Assembly (NCBI GenBank): GCA_902362375.1
Contig: CABIVS010000006.1
Span: 186,001 to 250,000 of the forward strand
Length of the DNA: 64,000 nucleotides
Origin: Bacteroidaceae bacterium
GTDB lineage: Bacteria; Bacteroidota; Bacteroidia; Bacteroidales; Bacteroidaceae
Reading direction: 5' to 3'
Shown: piece after piece, positions 44,672-54,422 of the stretch
How the letters are laid out: the number at the start of each line of letters is the position of its first letter
Numbering within the stretch: position 1 is the first letter of the stretch
Translations under genes and position numbers: made by a program
The notes under the pieces: model-generated
The model's input: only the letters and a program-made list of their open reading frames with translations
Told to the model about the DNA's origin: nothing
Database searches by the model: none

Positions 44672-45955
44672 ATGAAATTGATTAAATATCCCTCAAAAGA
44701 GCAATGGACGGAACTTTTGAAACGTCCGGCACTAAATACGGAAAGTTTGTTCGATACTGTTCGTTCTATTATAAATAAGGTAAGGACAGAAGGCGACAAA
44801 GCAATATTGGAATATGAGGCTGTTTTTGATAAAGTGACCTTGTCTGCACTTGCTGTCACTTCTGAAGAAATACAGGTAGCCGAATCATTGGTAAGCGATG
44901 AACTGAAAGCTGCCATTTCTTTAGCTAAACAAAATATTGAAACATTCCACTCTTCCCAGCGTTTTGTCGGGAAGAAGGTAGAGACAATGAATGGGGTAAC
45001 TTGCTGGCAAAAATCTGTAGGAATCGAAAAGGTCGGGTTGTATATTCCGGGTGGAACAGCACCGCTTTTCTCGACTGTATTAATGTTGGCTGTTCCGGCT
45101 AAAATTGCAGGATGCAAGGAAATCGTTCTTTGCACTCCTCCCGACAAAAATGGGGATATTCATCCGGCTATCCTTTTTGCCGCGCAACTGGCAGGTGTCA
45201 GCAAAATATTCAAGGCTGGTGGGGTGCAAGCGATTGCTGCTATGGCTTATGGAACGGAGAGTGTACCTAAAGTATATAAGATATTTGGTCCCGGCAATCA
45301 ATATGTGACAGCTGCCAAACAATTGGTGAGCCTACGTGATGTAGCTATCGATATGCCTGCCGGTCCTTCTGAAGTGGAAGTACTGGCTGACGCATCTGCC
45401 AATCCGGTTTTTGTGGCAGCAGATCTTTTGTCACAGGCAGAACACGGAATAGATAGCCAGGCTATATTGATTACCACTTCCGAGAAACTTCAAACAGAGG
45501 TGATGGCAGAAGTAGAGCGTCAATTAGCAGAACTTCCCCGTCGTGAAATTGCAGCGAAATCACTGGAGAATAGTAAATTGATTTTAGTGAAGGATCTTGA
45601 TGAAGCATTGGAACTGACTAACGCGTATGCTCCGGAACATCTAATCATAGAAACGGAAAACTATATGGAAGTGGCCGAACGTGTGATAAATGCAGGTTCT
45701 GTCTTTTTAGGTTCGTTAACTCCCGAGAGTGCCGGCGACTATGCTTCCGGAACGAATCACACTCTGCCGACCAACGGTTATGCCAAAGCCTATAGCGGTG
45801 TAAGTCTGGATAGTTTTATCCGTAAGATTACATTTCAGGAAATTCTCCCGGAAGGAATAAAAGCGATTGGCCCTGCTATAGAAGAAATGGCCGCTAATGA
45901 ACAGCTGGATGCACATAAAAATGCTGTCACAGTTCGTCTGAAAAGCTTAGCTTAA
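44672..45955 (+). CDS. hisD: Histidinol dehydrogenase
   Basis: This 427-residue zinc enzyme oxidises histidinol to histidine in two NAD-dependent steps, the last of the pathway. Marked regions are VGLYIPGGTAPLFSTVLMLA, FGPGNQYVTAAKQLVS, DMPAGPSEVEVLAD, DLLSQAEHGIDSQAILIT with the zinc-ligand Gln and His, and YAPEHLIIETENY with the general-base Glu-His pair. The length is normal. It lies between hisG and hisC, with inverted repeats on both sides. Confidence 0.97.
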   Translation: MKLIKYPSKEQWTELLKRPALNTESLFDTVRSIINKVRTEGDKAILEYEAVFDKVTLSALAVTSEEIQVAESLVSDELKAAISLAKQNIETFHSSQRFVGKKVETMNGVTCWQKSVGIEKVGLYIPGGTAPLFSTVLMLAVPAKIAGCKEIVLCTPPDKNGDIHPAILFAAQLAGVSKIFKAGGVQAIAAMAYGTESVPKVYKIFGPGNQYVTAAKQLVSLRDVAIDMPAGPSEVEVLADASANPVFVAADLLSQAEHGIDSQAILITTSEKLQTEVMAEVERQLAELPRREIAAKSLENSKLILVKDLDEALELTNAYAPEHLIIETENYMEVAERVINAGSVFLGSLTPESAGDYASGTNHTLPTNGYAKAYSGVSLDSFIRKITFQEILPEGIKAIGPAIEEMAANEQLDAHKNAVTVRLKSLA

Positions 45956-45969
45956 TAATTAATTAATAT

Positions 45970-46040
45970 GAAACGCAGATTTACGCGAATTTTCGCAAAG
46001 GAAAATTTAATCTGCGTCTGTCTGCGTTAATCTGCGTTTC
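45970..46040. repeat. Long inverted repeat, type C, between hisD and hisC
   Basis: Arms of 17 bp with one mismatch lie at 45970-45986 (GAAACGCAGATTTACGC) and 46024-46040. The word TCTGCGT occurs three times in the right half. The sequence differs from type A but the placement is the same. Confidence 0.78.
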
Positions 46041-46058
46041 AATAAATAATAAGTGAAG

Positions 46059-47099
46059 ATGAAAACGTTACAAGAACTAACCCGGCCGAATATCTGGAAA
46101 TTAAAACCCTATTCTTCGGCACGAGATGAATATAAAGGAGTTACAGCCTCTGTTTTCCTGGATGCGAACGAGAACCCCTACAATACACCTCATAACCGCT
46201 ATCCGGATCCTATGCAGTGTGAACTGAAGACGCTGTTGTCGAAAATCAAAAAAGTATCCCCCGAGCATATTTTTCTTGGAAACGGTAGCGATGAAGCCAT
46301 CGACTTGGTTTTTCGTGCATTCTGCGAACCGGGAAAAGATAATGTCGTAGCCATCGATCCTACTTATGGTATGTATCAGGTTTGTGCCGATGTGAACGAT
46401 GTGGAATATCGGAAAGTATTGCTGGATGATAACTTCCAGTTCTCTGCCGATAAACTGCTGGAGGCTACCGACGAACACACCAAATTGATTTTCCTTTGCT
46501 CGCCTAACAACCCGACAGGAAATGATTTGCTCCGTTCCGAAATTGAAAAGGTACTTTGCCAGTTCGAAGGATTAGTGATGCTGGATGAGGCATACAATGA
46601 TTTTTCCCAAGCTCCGTCTTTCCTCGAAGAGCTGGATAAATATCCCAACCTTGTCGTATTCCAAACATTCTCCAAGGCTTGGGGATGTGCTGCTATCCGT
46701 CTGGGAATGGCTTTTGCTTCCAAAGAAATTATAGATATCCTTAGCAAAATCAAATATCCCTATAATGTCAATCAGTTGACTCAACAACAAGCTATTTCTA
46801 TGTTGCATAAGCACTATGAGATAGAACGTTGGGTGAAAACGTTGAAAGAAGAGCGTGATTATCTGGAAGCGGAATTTGAAAAACTCCCATGTACTATCAA
46901 ACTGTTTCCTTCTGATGCCAACTTCTTTTTGGCTAAAGTGACAGATGCTGTGAAAATCTACAACTATTTGGTCGGTGAAGGAATCATTGTGCGTAATCGT
47001 CATAACATTTCACTTTGTTGCAACTGTTTGCGTGTGACTGTCGGTACCCGTGTAGAAAATAATACCCTATTGGCTGCCCTTAAAAACTATCAAGGATAA
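46059..47099 (+). CDS. hisC: Histidinol-phosphate aminotransferase
   Basis: This 346-residue PLP enzyme transfers an amino group from glutamate to imidazole acetol phosphate. Class I/II aminotransferase marks are [46 protein letters not shown], the [10 protein letters not shown] metal-free Asp-Tyr pair that holds the cofactor, and the Schiff-base lysine in [15 protein letters not shown] (Lys206). The start is the ATG at 46059; a GTG six bases upstream is less likely. The gene is followed by hisB 3 bp downstream. Confidence 0.96.
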   Translation: MKTLQELTRPNIWKLKPYSSARDEYKGVTASVFLDANENPYNTPHNRYPDPMQCELKTLLSKIKKVSPEHIFLGNGSDEAIDLVFRAFCEPGKDNVVAIDPTYGMYQVCADVNDVEYRKVLLDDNFQFSADKLLEATDEHTKLIFLCSPNNPTGNDLLRSEIEKVLCQFEGLVMLDEAYNDFSQAPSFLEELDKYPNLVVFQTFSKAWGCAAIRLGMAFASKEIIDILSKIKYPYNVNQLTQQQAISMLHKHYEIERWVKTLKEERDYLEAEFEKLPCTIKLFPSDANFFLAKVTDAVKIYNYLVGEGIIVRNRHNISLCCNCLRVTVGTRVENNTLLAALKNYQG

Positions 47100-47102
47100 T
47101 TT

Positions 47103-48227
47103 ATGAAGAAGAAAGTATTATTTATCGATAGAGATGGTACGTTGGTAATCGAACCTCCCGTTGATTATCAGCTCGACTCATTGGAAAAACTGGAATTCTA
47201 TCCGAAGGTATTCCGTAACTTGGGTTTCATCCGTAGTAAACTTGACTTTGAATTTGTGATGGTCACCAATCAGGATGGATTGGGTACATCCTCTTTTCCG
47301 GAAGAGACATTTTGGCCTGCTCATAATCTGATGCTTAAAACATTGGCAGGAGAGGGGATTACTTTTGATGAAATTCTGATAGACCGTAGCTTCCCTGAAG
47401 ACAATGCGCCTACCCGCAAGCCACGTACGGGAATGTTGACGAAGTATTTGAATAGTCCCGATTATGATTTTGCCGGAAGTTTTGTGATAGGTGATCGTCC
47501 TACGGATGTGGAACTTGCCAAAAATCTGGGTTGCCGGGCAATTTATTTGCAAGACTCAACCGAAGCTCTGAAAGAAAAAGGATTAGAAGAAGTCTGTGCC
47601 CTTGCAACTACTGACTGGGACCGGATAACTGAATTCCTTTTTGCCGGAGAACGGAAAGCGGAAGTACGCCGTACTACAAAAGAAACAGATATTTATGTTG
47701 CTTTGAATCTGGATGGAAATGGAACTTGTGACATTTCTACCGGTCTTGGCTTTTTCGATCACATGCTTGAGCAGATTGGAAAACACTCCGGCATGGACTT
47801 GACCATCCGTGTAAAAGGAGATTTGGAAGTAGATGAACATCACACGATCGAAGATACCGCTATTGCATTGGGCGAATGTATCTATCAGGCTTTAGGTAGC
47901 AAACGAGGGATTGAACGTTATGGCTATGCCTTGCCGATGGATGATTGTCTTTGTCAGGTTTGTCTGGACTTCGGCGGTCGTCCTTGGCTGGTTTGGGATG
48001 CTGAATTCAAGCGAGAGAAAATAGGAGAGATGCCAACAGAAATGTTTCTTCATTTCTTTAAATCGTTAAGCGATGCAGCGAAGATGAATTTGAACATCAA
48101 AGCCGAAGGACAGAATGAACATCATAAAATAGAAGGAATTTTTAAAGCTCTTGCACGTGCACTAAAGATGGCATTGAAACGTGATATCTATCATTTTGAA
48201 CTTCCATCCAGTAAAGGGGTTCTTTAA
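47103..48227 (+). CDS. hisB: Bifunctional histidinol-phosphatase/imidazoleglycerol-phosphate dehydratase
   Basis: In this 374-residue fused enzyme, residues 1-165 are a HAD-type histidinol phosphatase ([13 protein letters not shown] with the nucleophile Asp, then [13 protein letters not shown] and [18 protein letters not shown]). Residues about 185-374 are the manganese-dependent dehydratase ([35 protein letters not shown] and [16 protein letters not shown]). The enzyme therefore covers two steps. It is the last clearly histidine-specific gene in the window; hisA, hisF, hisH and hisI/E are not here. Confidence 0.97.
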   Translation: MKKKVLFIDRDGTLVIEPPVDYQLDSLEKLEFYPKVFRNLGFIRSKLDFEFVMVTNQDGLGTSSFPEETFWPAHNLMLKTLAGEGITFDEILIDRSFPEDNAPTRKPRTGMLTKYLNSPDYDFAGSFVIGDRPTDVELAKNLGCRAIYLQDSTEALKEKGLEEVCALATTDWDRITEFLFAGERKAEVRRTTKETDIYVALNLDGNGTCDISTGLGFFDHMLEQIGKHSGMDLTIRVKGDLEVDEHHTIEDTAIALGECIYQALGSKRGIERYGYALPMDDCLCQVCLDFGGRPWLVWDAEFKREKIGEMPTEMFLHFFKSLSDAAKMNLNIKAEGQNEHHKIEGIFKALARALKMALKRDIYHFELPSSKGVL

Positions 48228-48252
48228 TTTTCTAATGATGATACATAGACTT

Positions 48253-48816
48253 ATGCAGAAAAGAATCTTGTTAAGCCTACTTTGGGGAGTAATTTTCTCT
48301 ATATCTGTTTTTAGTCAGAATTTGAAAGTAGAGAAGATTACTCTTCCCGATAGCGAGTTGACCAATCTGTATAAGATTGATTCCGGGGTATACCGCTCGG
48401 AACAACCCTCTAAAGATGATTTTAAAGCTTTGGAAAAGTATGGGATTGGGGAAGTTCTTAATCTACGGAACAGACACAGCGATGATGATGAAGCAAAAGG
48501 AACAAGTCTAAAACTTCACCGGGTAAAAAACAAAGCACATTCGATTAGTGAAAAGGAATTGATACAAGCATTGCGCATTATTAAAAATCGTACGGCCCCT
48601 ATTGTTTTCCATTGTCATCATGGTTCTGATCGCACAGGGGCTGTTTGTGCCTTTTATCGTATCGTTTTTCAAAATGCTTCGAAAGAAGATGCCATCCATG
48701 AGATGACAAAAGGGGGATATGGCTTTCATCGAATCTATAAGAATATTATTAGAAGAATTAAAGAAGCCAATGTGGAGCTAATAAGAGAAGAAGTAATGGC
48801 AGGCGGAGAGTTCTAA
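48253..48816 (+). CDS. Exported tyrosine/dual-specificity-phosphatase-like protein
   Basis: This 187-residue protein has a signal peptide (MQKRILLSLLWGVIFSISVF, cut near SQN) and a cysteine-based phosphatase domain. The P-loop HCHHGSDRTGAVCAFY contains the CX5R active site. A general-acid-like region and KYGIGEVLNLRNRHSDDDE precede it. The substrate could be a protein phosphotyrosine, an inositol phosphate or a phosphate ester. It begins 25 bp after hisB and could be cotranscribed, but nothing ties it to histidine synthesis. Other possible starts are 48235 and 48238; a frame from 48181 overlaps hisB and lacks a signal peptide. Confidence 0.82.
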   Translation: MQKRILLSLLWGVIFSISVFSQNLKVEKITLPDSELTNLYKIDSGVYRSEQPSKDDFKALEKYGIGEVLNLRNRHSDDDEAKGTSLKLHRVKNKAHSISEKELIQALRIIKNRTAPIVFHCHHGSDRTGAVCAFYRIVFQNASKEDAIHEMTKGGYGFHRIYKNIIRRIKEANVELIREEVMAGGEF

Positions 48817-48848
48817 TATTCCCGTCTGTGCCATCACTCTGTCACAAC

Positions 48849-48868
48849 TGTGCCACCGCATTGGCACA
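48849..48868. other. Hairpin between convergent genes
   Basis: TGTGCCA (48849-48855) and TGGCACA (48862-48868) form a perfect 7-bp stem with a 6-nt loop between the phosphatase and nadE ends. No T-run follows on either strand. Confidence 0.4.
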
Positions 48869-48887
48869 AACATATCGGTAGGCTGCC

Positions 48888-50813
48888 TTATAGAGCCTCT
48901 ATTTCTTTAAGCCACATGGCTGAACTAGCATCACTTGGCATTCTCCAATCTCCTCTTGGACTGATAGAAATACTTCCTACTTTGGGTCCATCCGGCAAGC
49001 AAGAACGCTTGAATTGTTGATTAAAGAAACGACGGAAGAAGGTAGAGAGCCATTTCTTGATGGTTTCTTCGTCATAGACATCTTTGAATGCAATATTGGC
49101 CAGATAGAATATCTTGGATGGGCGGAAGCCACAACGTAAAAAATAATAAAGGAAGAAGTCATGCAGCTCATAAGGACCTACCAAATCTTCTGTTTTTTGT
49201 TTAATTTCTCCGTTTTCATCTGCAGGAATCAGTTCCGGACTAATAGGAGTGTCTACTATGTCAAGTAAAAACGCTTTTGAATTTTCATCTATGCCGTTTT
49301 CCGCTACCCATTGTACCAGGTACTTCACCAGAGTTTTCGGTACACTTGCATTTACTCCGTACATCGACATATGATCGCCATTGTAGGTTGCCCATCCCAG
49401 TGCAAGTTCTGATAAATCTCCTGTACCGATCACCATTCCCCAAGTTTGATTGGCTACGTCCATTAATATTTGTGTACGTTCCCGTGCCTGCGAATTCTCG
49501 TATGTAACGTCGTGTACATTTATATCATGGTCTATATCTTTAAAATGCTGGATACAGGCTTCTTTTATACTGATTTCACGAATAGAAATACCTAGCGATT
49601 TCATCAGACCAATGGCATTGTGATAAGTACGATCTGTTGTTCCGAAACCCGGCATTGTGATTCCAAGGATATCTTTCCGGGACAATCCCAACTTATCAAA
49701 AGTCTTCACGCAAACAAGCAGTGCCAGTGTTGAATCCAATCCACCGGAAATGCCGACTACGGCAGTTTTAGCTCCGGTATGAACCAATCTTTGTGCCAGT
49801 CCGGCTATCTGAATGGAGAATACTTCTTCGCAATGCTCGTTTAATTCTGCTCCCTGTGGTACAAAAGGATGAGAGTTGAATTTCCGGGTTAATTCCAGTT
49901 CTTTGCTATTAACAAATTCTGTTGCAATAGAAACAGCTTTCTTATCTCCTAGGTTTGCCTGATTGGCGGCGAAAGTAGTATTTATTCTACGTTCAGCCCG
50001 GATACGTTCAACATCAATCTCACTGATAACGAGTTGTTCTTTCATGCTAAAACGTTCACTACGTGCAAGAAGCGAACCATTTTCATAGATCAACCCGTTG
50101 CCCGCGAAAACGACATCGGTAGTAGACTCTCCGAAGCCGCAGGATGAGAATACATATCCGGCAATACAACGTGCAGATTGCTGGCTAATAAGAGAGCAGA
50201 GATAATTGTTTTTTCCGATGCCTTCATTGTCAGCAGACATATTGAAAATAATTTCTGCGCCTTGTAATGCCAATGAAGAGCTGGGAGGTATGGTAGACCA
50301 AAGGTCCTCGCATATTTCGATACCAAAAGTCGTATCCGAAGTTTCAAAAAGCAGATTGGCACCTATCGGAACTACTTGTCCGCAAAGCCGTACGTTATTG
50401 GTTGTCAGTTGAAGTGCCGAAGTGAACCAGCGCTGTTCATAGAATTCTTTATAATTCGGCAGATAAGTCTTGGCGGCAACCCCCAATACTTTCCCTTTCT
50501 GGATCACTACGGCTGCATTGATTACTGTCGAATTGACAATAACAGGCATGCCAACAATAGAAATAATGTCTAATTGACGAGTATTATTAAGGATTTGCAT
50601 CAGCCCCATTTCTGCCTCTTCAAGCAAAAGCTGCTGTCCAAACAGGTCGCCACAAGTATATCCGGTAATACTCATTTCCGGAAATACGATCATTTGCACT
50701 CCTTTGCCTTCGGCTACTGCAATCAAGCTTTCTATCTTCTCTACATTGAATTTGCAGTCAGCCACCTTTATGTGTGGCACAGCTGCAGCTACTTTCACAA
50801 ATCCGTAGTTCAT
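48888..50813 (-). CDS. nadE: Glutamine-dependent NAD(+) synthetase
   Basis: This protein of 641 residues makes NAD from deamido-NAD, with glutamine as amide donor. The N-terminal nitrilase-like glutaminase domain has [16 protein letters not shown] (Glu), [16 protein letters not shown] (Lys) and [10 protein letters not shown] (Cys). The synthetase domain starts near residue 340 and contains the ATP-binding [14 protein letters not shown], then [20 protein letters not shown] and [13 protein letters not shown]. The start is the ATG at 50813; a longer frame would add 27 residues unlike the family. It is convergent with the his operon side and divergent from the SusC locus. Confidence 0.96.
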   Translation of the reverse strand: MNYGFVKVAAAVPHIKVADCKFNVEKIESLIAVAEGKGVQMIVFPEMSITGYTCGDLFGQQLLLEEAEMGLMQILNNTRQLDIISIVGMPVIVNSTVINAAVVIQKGKVLGVAAKTYLPNYKEFYEQRWFTSALQLTTNNVRLCGQVVPIGANLLFETSDTTFGIEICEDLWSTIPPSSSLALQGAEIIFNMSADNEGIGKNNYLCSLISQQSARCIAGYVFSSCGFGESTTDVVFAGNGLIYENGSLLARSERFSMKEQLVISEIDVERIRAERRINTTFAANQANLGDKKAVSIATEFVNSKELELTRKFNSHPFVPQGAELNEHCEEVFSIQIAGLAQRLVHTGAKTAVVGISGGLDSTLALLVCVKTFDKLGLSRKDILGITMPGFGTTDRTYHNAIGLMKSLGISIREISIKEACIQHFKDIDHDINVHDVTYENSQARERTQILMDVANQTWGMVIGTGDLSELALGWATYNGDHMSMYGVNASVPKTLVKYLVQWVAENGIDENSKAFLLDIVDTPISPELIPADENGEIKQKTEDLVGPYELHDFFLYYFLRCGFRPSKIFYLANIAFKDVYDEETIKKWLSTFFRRFFNQQFKRSCLPDGPKVGSISISPRGDWRMPSDASSAMWLKEIEAL

Positions 50814-51461
50814 CTTATACCTTTTTATATATAATGGGTGCAAAAATAGGAAATAGTTTTGAATATTTTTCTTTTCTGTATTGAATCCTCTCAATAAGCT
50901 ATTTTTATGGGTTATGGTATTTGTTGTTTAAACAATTAATTAAACTATCAAAATGAATGTGAATATCTAATTTATGCTGGAATATATTTTGAATTTGTTT
51001 CTTAAAAGGATTATATAGACTTAAATATGTAGCAAAAAGATAGAAGTGGAAATATGGTATAAAAAATGCGACATATTGTTTCTTTTGTTTAAATATAATA
51101 TATATATTTGTAACCGAAATATGACAACATTGAAAGTACATAAACCTAAAACAGAACAAGTAATATTAGTGTTTAATTTATAACTTAAGAGAGCAGATGG
51201 TCAAACATTTAATTCACACAGCAGTAACACGAAAAATCTATTTGGATATTTGGCGTAATATAAAAAATCTGCCAAGTTAGTTTAACTCCTATTCTATTTT
51301 ATAGAAAATATAATCTACCCCAAGTCGATGCAAGATATGTTTGTAACCGATTGGGGGAAGGAGCGTATTATTATTTCATACGCGAAGATAAGTGTATTCC
51401 TTATTATAGAAATTTCACAAAAATAAATCAATTATATTAATTTTTAATTCAAGTATCAAAG
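50814..51461. other. Promoter and structured leader of the second Sus-like locus
   Basis: This AT-rich gap of about 650 bp contains a -7 box TATATTTG at 51103-51110, so the SusC transcript could have a leader of about 345 nt. Within it lie a 27-codon frame (51197-51280) and a hairpin of CCCCAAGTCG (51318-51327) with CGATTGGGG (51348-51356), one bulged base. No tRNA or known riboswitch was recognised. Confidence 0.45.
51197..51280 (+). CDS. Possible 27-residue leader peptide upstream of SusC
   Basis: The frame MVKHLIHTAVTRKIYLDIWR continues for seven residues to TAG. A purine-rich AAGAGAGCAG stands just before the ATG. It lies in the SusC leader and ends 38 nt before a stable hairpin. It could be a translated leader or chance; the peptide shows no repeated amino acid and no known family. 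Confidence 0.3.
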   Translation: MVKHLIHTAVTRKIYLDIWRNIKNLPS

Positions 51462-54404
51462 ATGAGAAAATCAATTCTCTTGTTTGTACTCTTTGCTCTG
51501 ACGAATATCCCTCTCATGCTTCTGGCACAGGGAGGATATAAAGTCACAGGACATGTAGTTTCAGCGGAAGATAATGAGCCGATGATTGGCGTGTCCATTC
51601 TGGAGAAAGGGACAACAAATGGTGTGATTACCGATGTAGACGGTAACTACATTCTTGAAATTAAGGGTACGGCGAAGGCTACTTTGCTGTTCTCTTATGT
51701 CGGTATGCAATCCCAGCAGCATGAAGTCAACCCGCATACGGGGACGTTGAATGTACGGCTGGTTTCGGATTCCGAATTAATAGACGAAGTTGTGGTGGTG
51801 GCGTACGGAACCCGTAAAAAGGGAACCATTGCCGGAGCCGTGTCCACTGTAAAAGCGGAAAAGATGGAAAATGTACCGGCAGCGGGTTTCGACCAGTCGT
51901 TGCAAGGACAGACGCCCGGTCTGACGGTGATCTCCAATTCCGGAGAACCCAGCAAATCGGCGGTCTTCCAGATTCGAGGCACGAATTCTATCAATTCGGG
52001 CACGTCTCCGTTGTTTATTCTGGACGGTGTGCCTATTTCGAGCGCTGATTTTAATACAATCAGTCCGGCAGATATCGAATCCATATCTGTGCTGAAGGAT
52101 GCTTCTTCCACTTCTATCTATGGAGCCCGTGCGGCAAATGGCGTGGTGGTAATCACTTCCAAACGCGGATTGTCGCTGGACAAGGCGAAGGTATCGTTGC
52201 GTGCGCAGTGGGGGTTCTCACAACTGGCGTCGGATGACAACTGGATGATGATGAATACGCCCGAGCGTATCCAGTTTGAAAAAGAAATCGGTCTGGACTC
52301 CGGTCAGGATTACACCTTGCTTTCGCGTACCGATGTCAATTGGCTGGATGAAGTTTTCAACGACCGCGCTCCGTTGCAGAGCTACGAATTGTCGGTCAAC
52401 CGTGCTACCGATCGCCTCAACTACTACGTTTCCGGTGGTTTTTACGATCAGGACGGTATTGCGCAGAACTCTACTTTCCGTCGTTACAACTTGCGTGCCA
52501 ATGCAGAAGTGAAAGCAAGCAACTGGTTGAAGATGGGAACCAACACAATGATGGCTTATGAAGAAGTGGCGCAGGCAGAAGAAGGAGAAATGGCACTTTA
52601 TACTCCGATCTCCGGTTCACGTTTCATGCTTCCTTATTGGAGTCCTTATAATAAGGACGGTTCTCTGGCTTCGCAGAACGACGGAACTTGGACGGGAATC
52701 GGACAGAACCCTATCGAATGGATGTCTAATAATCCGGTGAACCACAAGAAGTATAAATTGTTGTCTACCGTCTTTGCAGAGCTTACTCCGGTAAAAGACC
52801 TCACTGTGCGTGCACAGTTTGGTGCGGACTATGCGCACTCTACGGCTTTCATGCAGTCTTTCCCGAGCTACATTATCAATAACAGTTCAGGTAGCGCCGG
52901 ACGTAGTTCATCGGATATCCTGAATCTGACGGAAACCGTTACGGCAAATTACCGTTGGGCGCTGAACGACGACCATTCTTTCAATTTCTTGCTGGGACAG
53001 GAAGGCGTGGACTATCGTTCTAACGGATTCCAAGTAGTCACCAGAGGACAGAACAACGACCGTCTGACAAATGTCACTGCCGGTACGCGCGCCTCTTCAT
53101 GGGTGGATACCACTAGCTCTTACGCTTACTTGTCGTTCTTCTTCCGTGGCGAATACAACTATAAAGATTTATATTATGCCGAAGGTGCTGTACGTACCGA
53201 TGCTTCTTCCCGTTTCGGTAAAGACCACCGTTGGGGTACTTTCTGGTCGCTCGGTTTTATGTGGAACATCAAGAACGAGGCTTTCCTGAAAGACGTGGAA
53301 TGGCTGACAAGCGCACAAATCAAGTTGAGCACCGGTACATCGGGTAACTCGGAGATTAATTTCTACCAGCATCTCGCACTGGTTTCCGGCAACGCCAATT
53401 ACTTCAACCAAGCAGGCCTGTATCCTGCACAGAGCGGAAACGAAGATCTGGGTTGGGAACAGACATGGGCAAACAACGTCGGCATAAATTTCGGTATTTT
53501 CAACCGTGCGAACGTGAACATCGACTTCTATCATAAGAAAACCACCAATATACTGATGAACGTGCCTACTTCGTATGCTAGCACCGGCGAAGGGTGGCGT
53601 TGGGAAAACATCGGTGCCATGATGAACCGCGGTGTGGAAATAGCGGTAGACGGTGATGTGATCCGCACGAAGGATTTCATTTGGAACCTGAGCGCCAACG
53701 TTTCTTACAACAAGAACAAGTTGCTTGAACTCTACAACGGCGTGCAAGAATATGTAAACTCCACCACCGGATTGAAGTATGTAGTGGGACATCCCGTACA
53801 TGAATACTTCATGAACCGCTATGCAGGCGTAAATCCTGCCAACGGAGACGCTCTGTGGTATACTGCTGACGGAGAACTGACTACCGAATTCCGTGAAGAA
53901 GACAAAGTAATGACCGGCAAGACGTTCGACTCTCCGTGGGCGGGCGGTTTCGGGACAACCCTTACATGGAAAGGTCTTTCACTGTCGGCACAATTCAGTT
54001 GGATGGCAGACCGCTATGTGATGAACAACGACCGTTTCTTTGAAGAAAGTAACGGACTGTACAGCTCCTACAACCAGTCGAAACGACTGCTGTATGACCG
54101 TTGGAAGAAGCCGGGTGACGTAACGGATATCCCCCGTTATGGCGTGGTAGCCCAGTTGGATGACCGTTTTCTCGAGAATGCTTCTTTCCTTCGTCTGAAG
54201 AATCTGACGCTGGCTTATTCGCTTCCGCAGTTGTGGCTGAAGAAGACCAATTTCTTCTCTTCCGCCCGCATCTATCTGCAAGGGCAGAACCTGCTGACAT
54301 GGACCGGTTTCACCGGACTCGACCCGGAAGTGGCCGATAATGTTTACAGAGCACAATATCCGTCTTCGCGCCAGTTTACTCTGGGGGTTGAAGTTTCATT
54401 TTAA
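51462..54404 (+). CDS. SusC-like TonB-dependent outer-membrane transporter
   Basis: This 980-residue protein has a signal peptide (ending near LLAQGG), then a CarboxypepD_reg-like domain (VTGHVVSAEDNEPMIGVSIL), the TonB-box-like LIDEVVVVAYGTRKKGTIAG, a plug with LDGVPISSADFNTISPADIE and a C-terminal barrel ending in FTLGVEVSF. It has no STN domain, so it is not coupled to a FecR/sigma pair; none lies next to it. Third codon positions are clearly richer in G and C than in the earlier SusC gene. It pairs with the SusD 18 bp downstream and leads a seven-gene locus of surface lipoproteins ending in an S8 peptidase. Confidence 0.95.
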   Translation: MRKSILLFVLFALTNIPLMLLAQGGYKVTGHVVSAEDNEPMIGVSILEKGTTNGVITDVDGNYILEIKGTAKATLLFSYVGMQSQQHEVNPHTGTLNVRLVSDSELIDEVVVVAYGTRKKGTIAGAVSTVKAEKMENVPAAGFDQSLQGQTPGLTVISNSGEPSKSAVFQIRGTNSINSGTSPLFILDGVPISSADFNTISPADIESISVLKDASSTSIYGARAANGVVVITSKRGLSLDKAKVSLRAQWGFSQLASDDNWMMMNTPERIQFEKEIGLDSGQDYTLLSRTDVNWLDEVFNDRAPLQSYELSVNRATDRLNYYVSGGFYDQDGIAQNSTFRRYNLRANAEVKASNWLKMGTNTMMAYEEVAQAEEGEMALYTPISGSRFMLPYWSPYNKDGSLASQNDGTWTGIGQNPIEWMSNNPVNHKKYKLLSTVFAELTPVKDLTVRAQFGADYAHSTAFMQSFPSYIINNSSGSAGRSSSDILNLTETVTANYRWALNDDHSFNFLLGQEGVDYRSNGFQVVTRGQNNDRLTNVTAGTRASSWVDTTSSYAYLSFFFRGEYNYKDLYYAEGAVRTDASSRFGKDHRWGTFWSLGFMWNIKNEAFLKDVEWLTSAQIKLSTGTSGNSEINFYQHLALVSGNANYFNQAGLYPAQSGNEDLGWEQTWANNVGINFGIFNRANVNIDFYHKKTTNILMNVPTSYASTGEGWRWENIGAMMNRGVEIAVDGDVIRTKDFIWNLSANVSYNKNKLLELYNGVQEYVNSTTGLKYVVGHPVHEYFMNRYAGVNPANGDALWYTADGELTTEFREEDKVMTGKTFDSPWAGGFGTTLTWKGLSLSAQFSWMADRYVMNNDRFFEESNGLYSSYNQSKRLLYDRWKKPGDVTDIPRYGVVAQLDDRFLENASFLRLKNLTLAYSLPQLWLKKTNFFSSARIYLQGQNLLTWTGFTGLDPEVADNVYRAQYPSSRQFTLGVEVSF

Positions 54405-54422
54405 CTAGTACATTAAAGAAAC

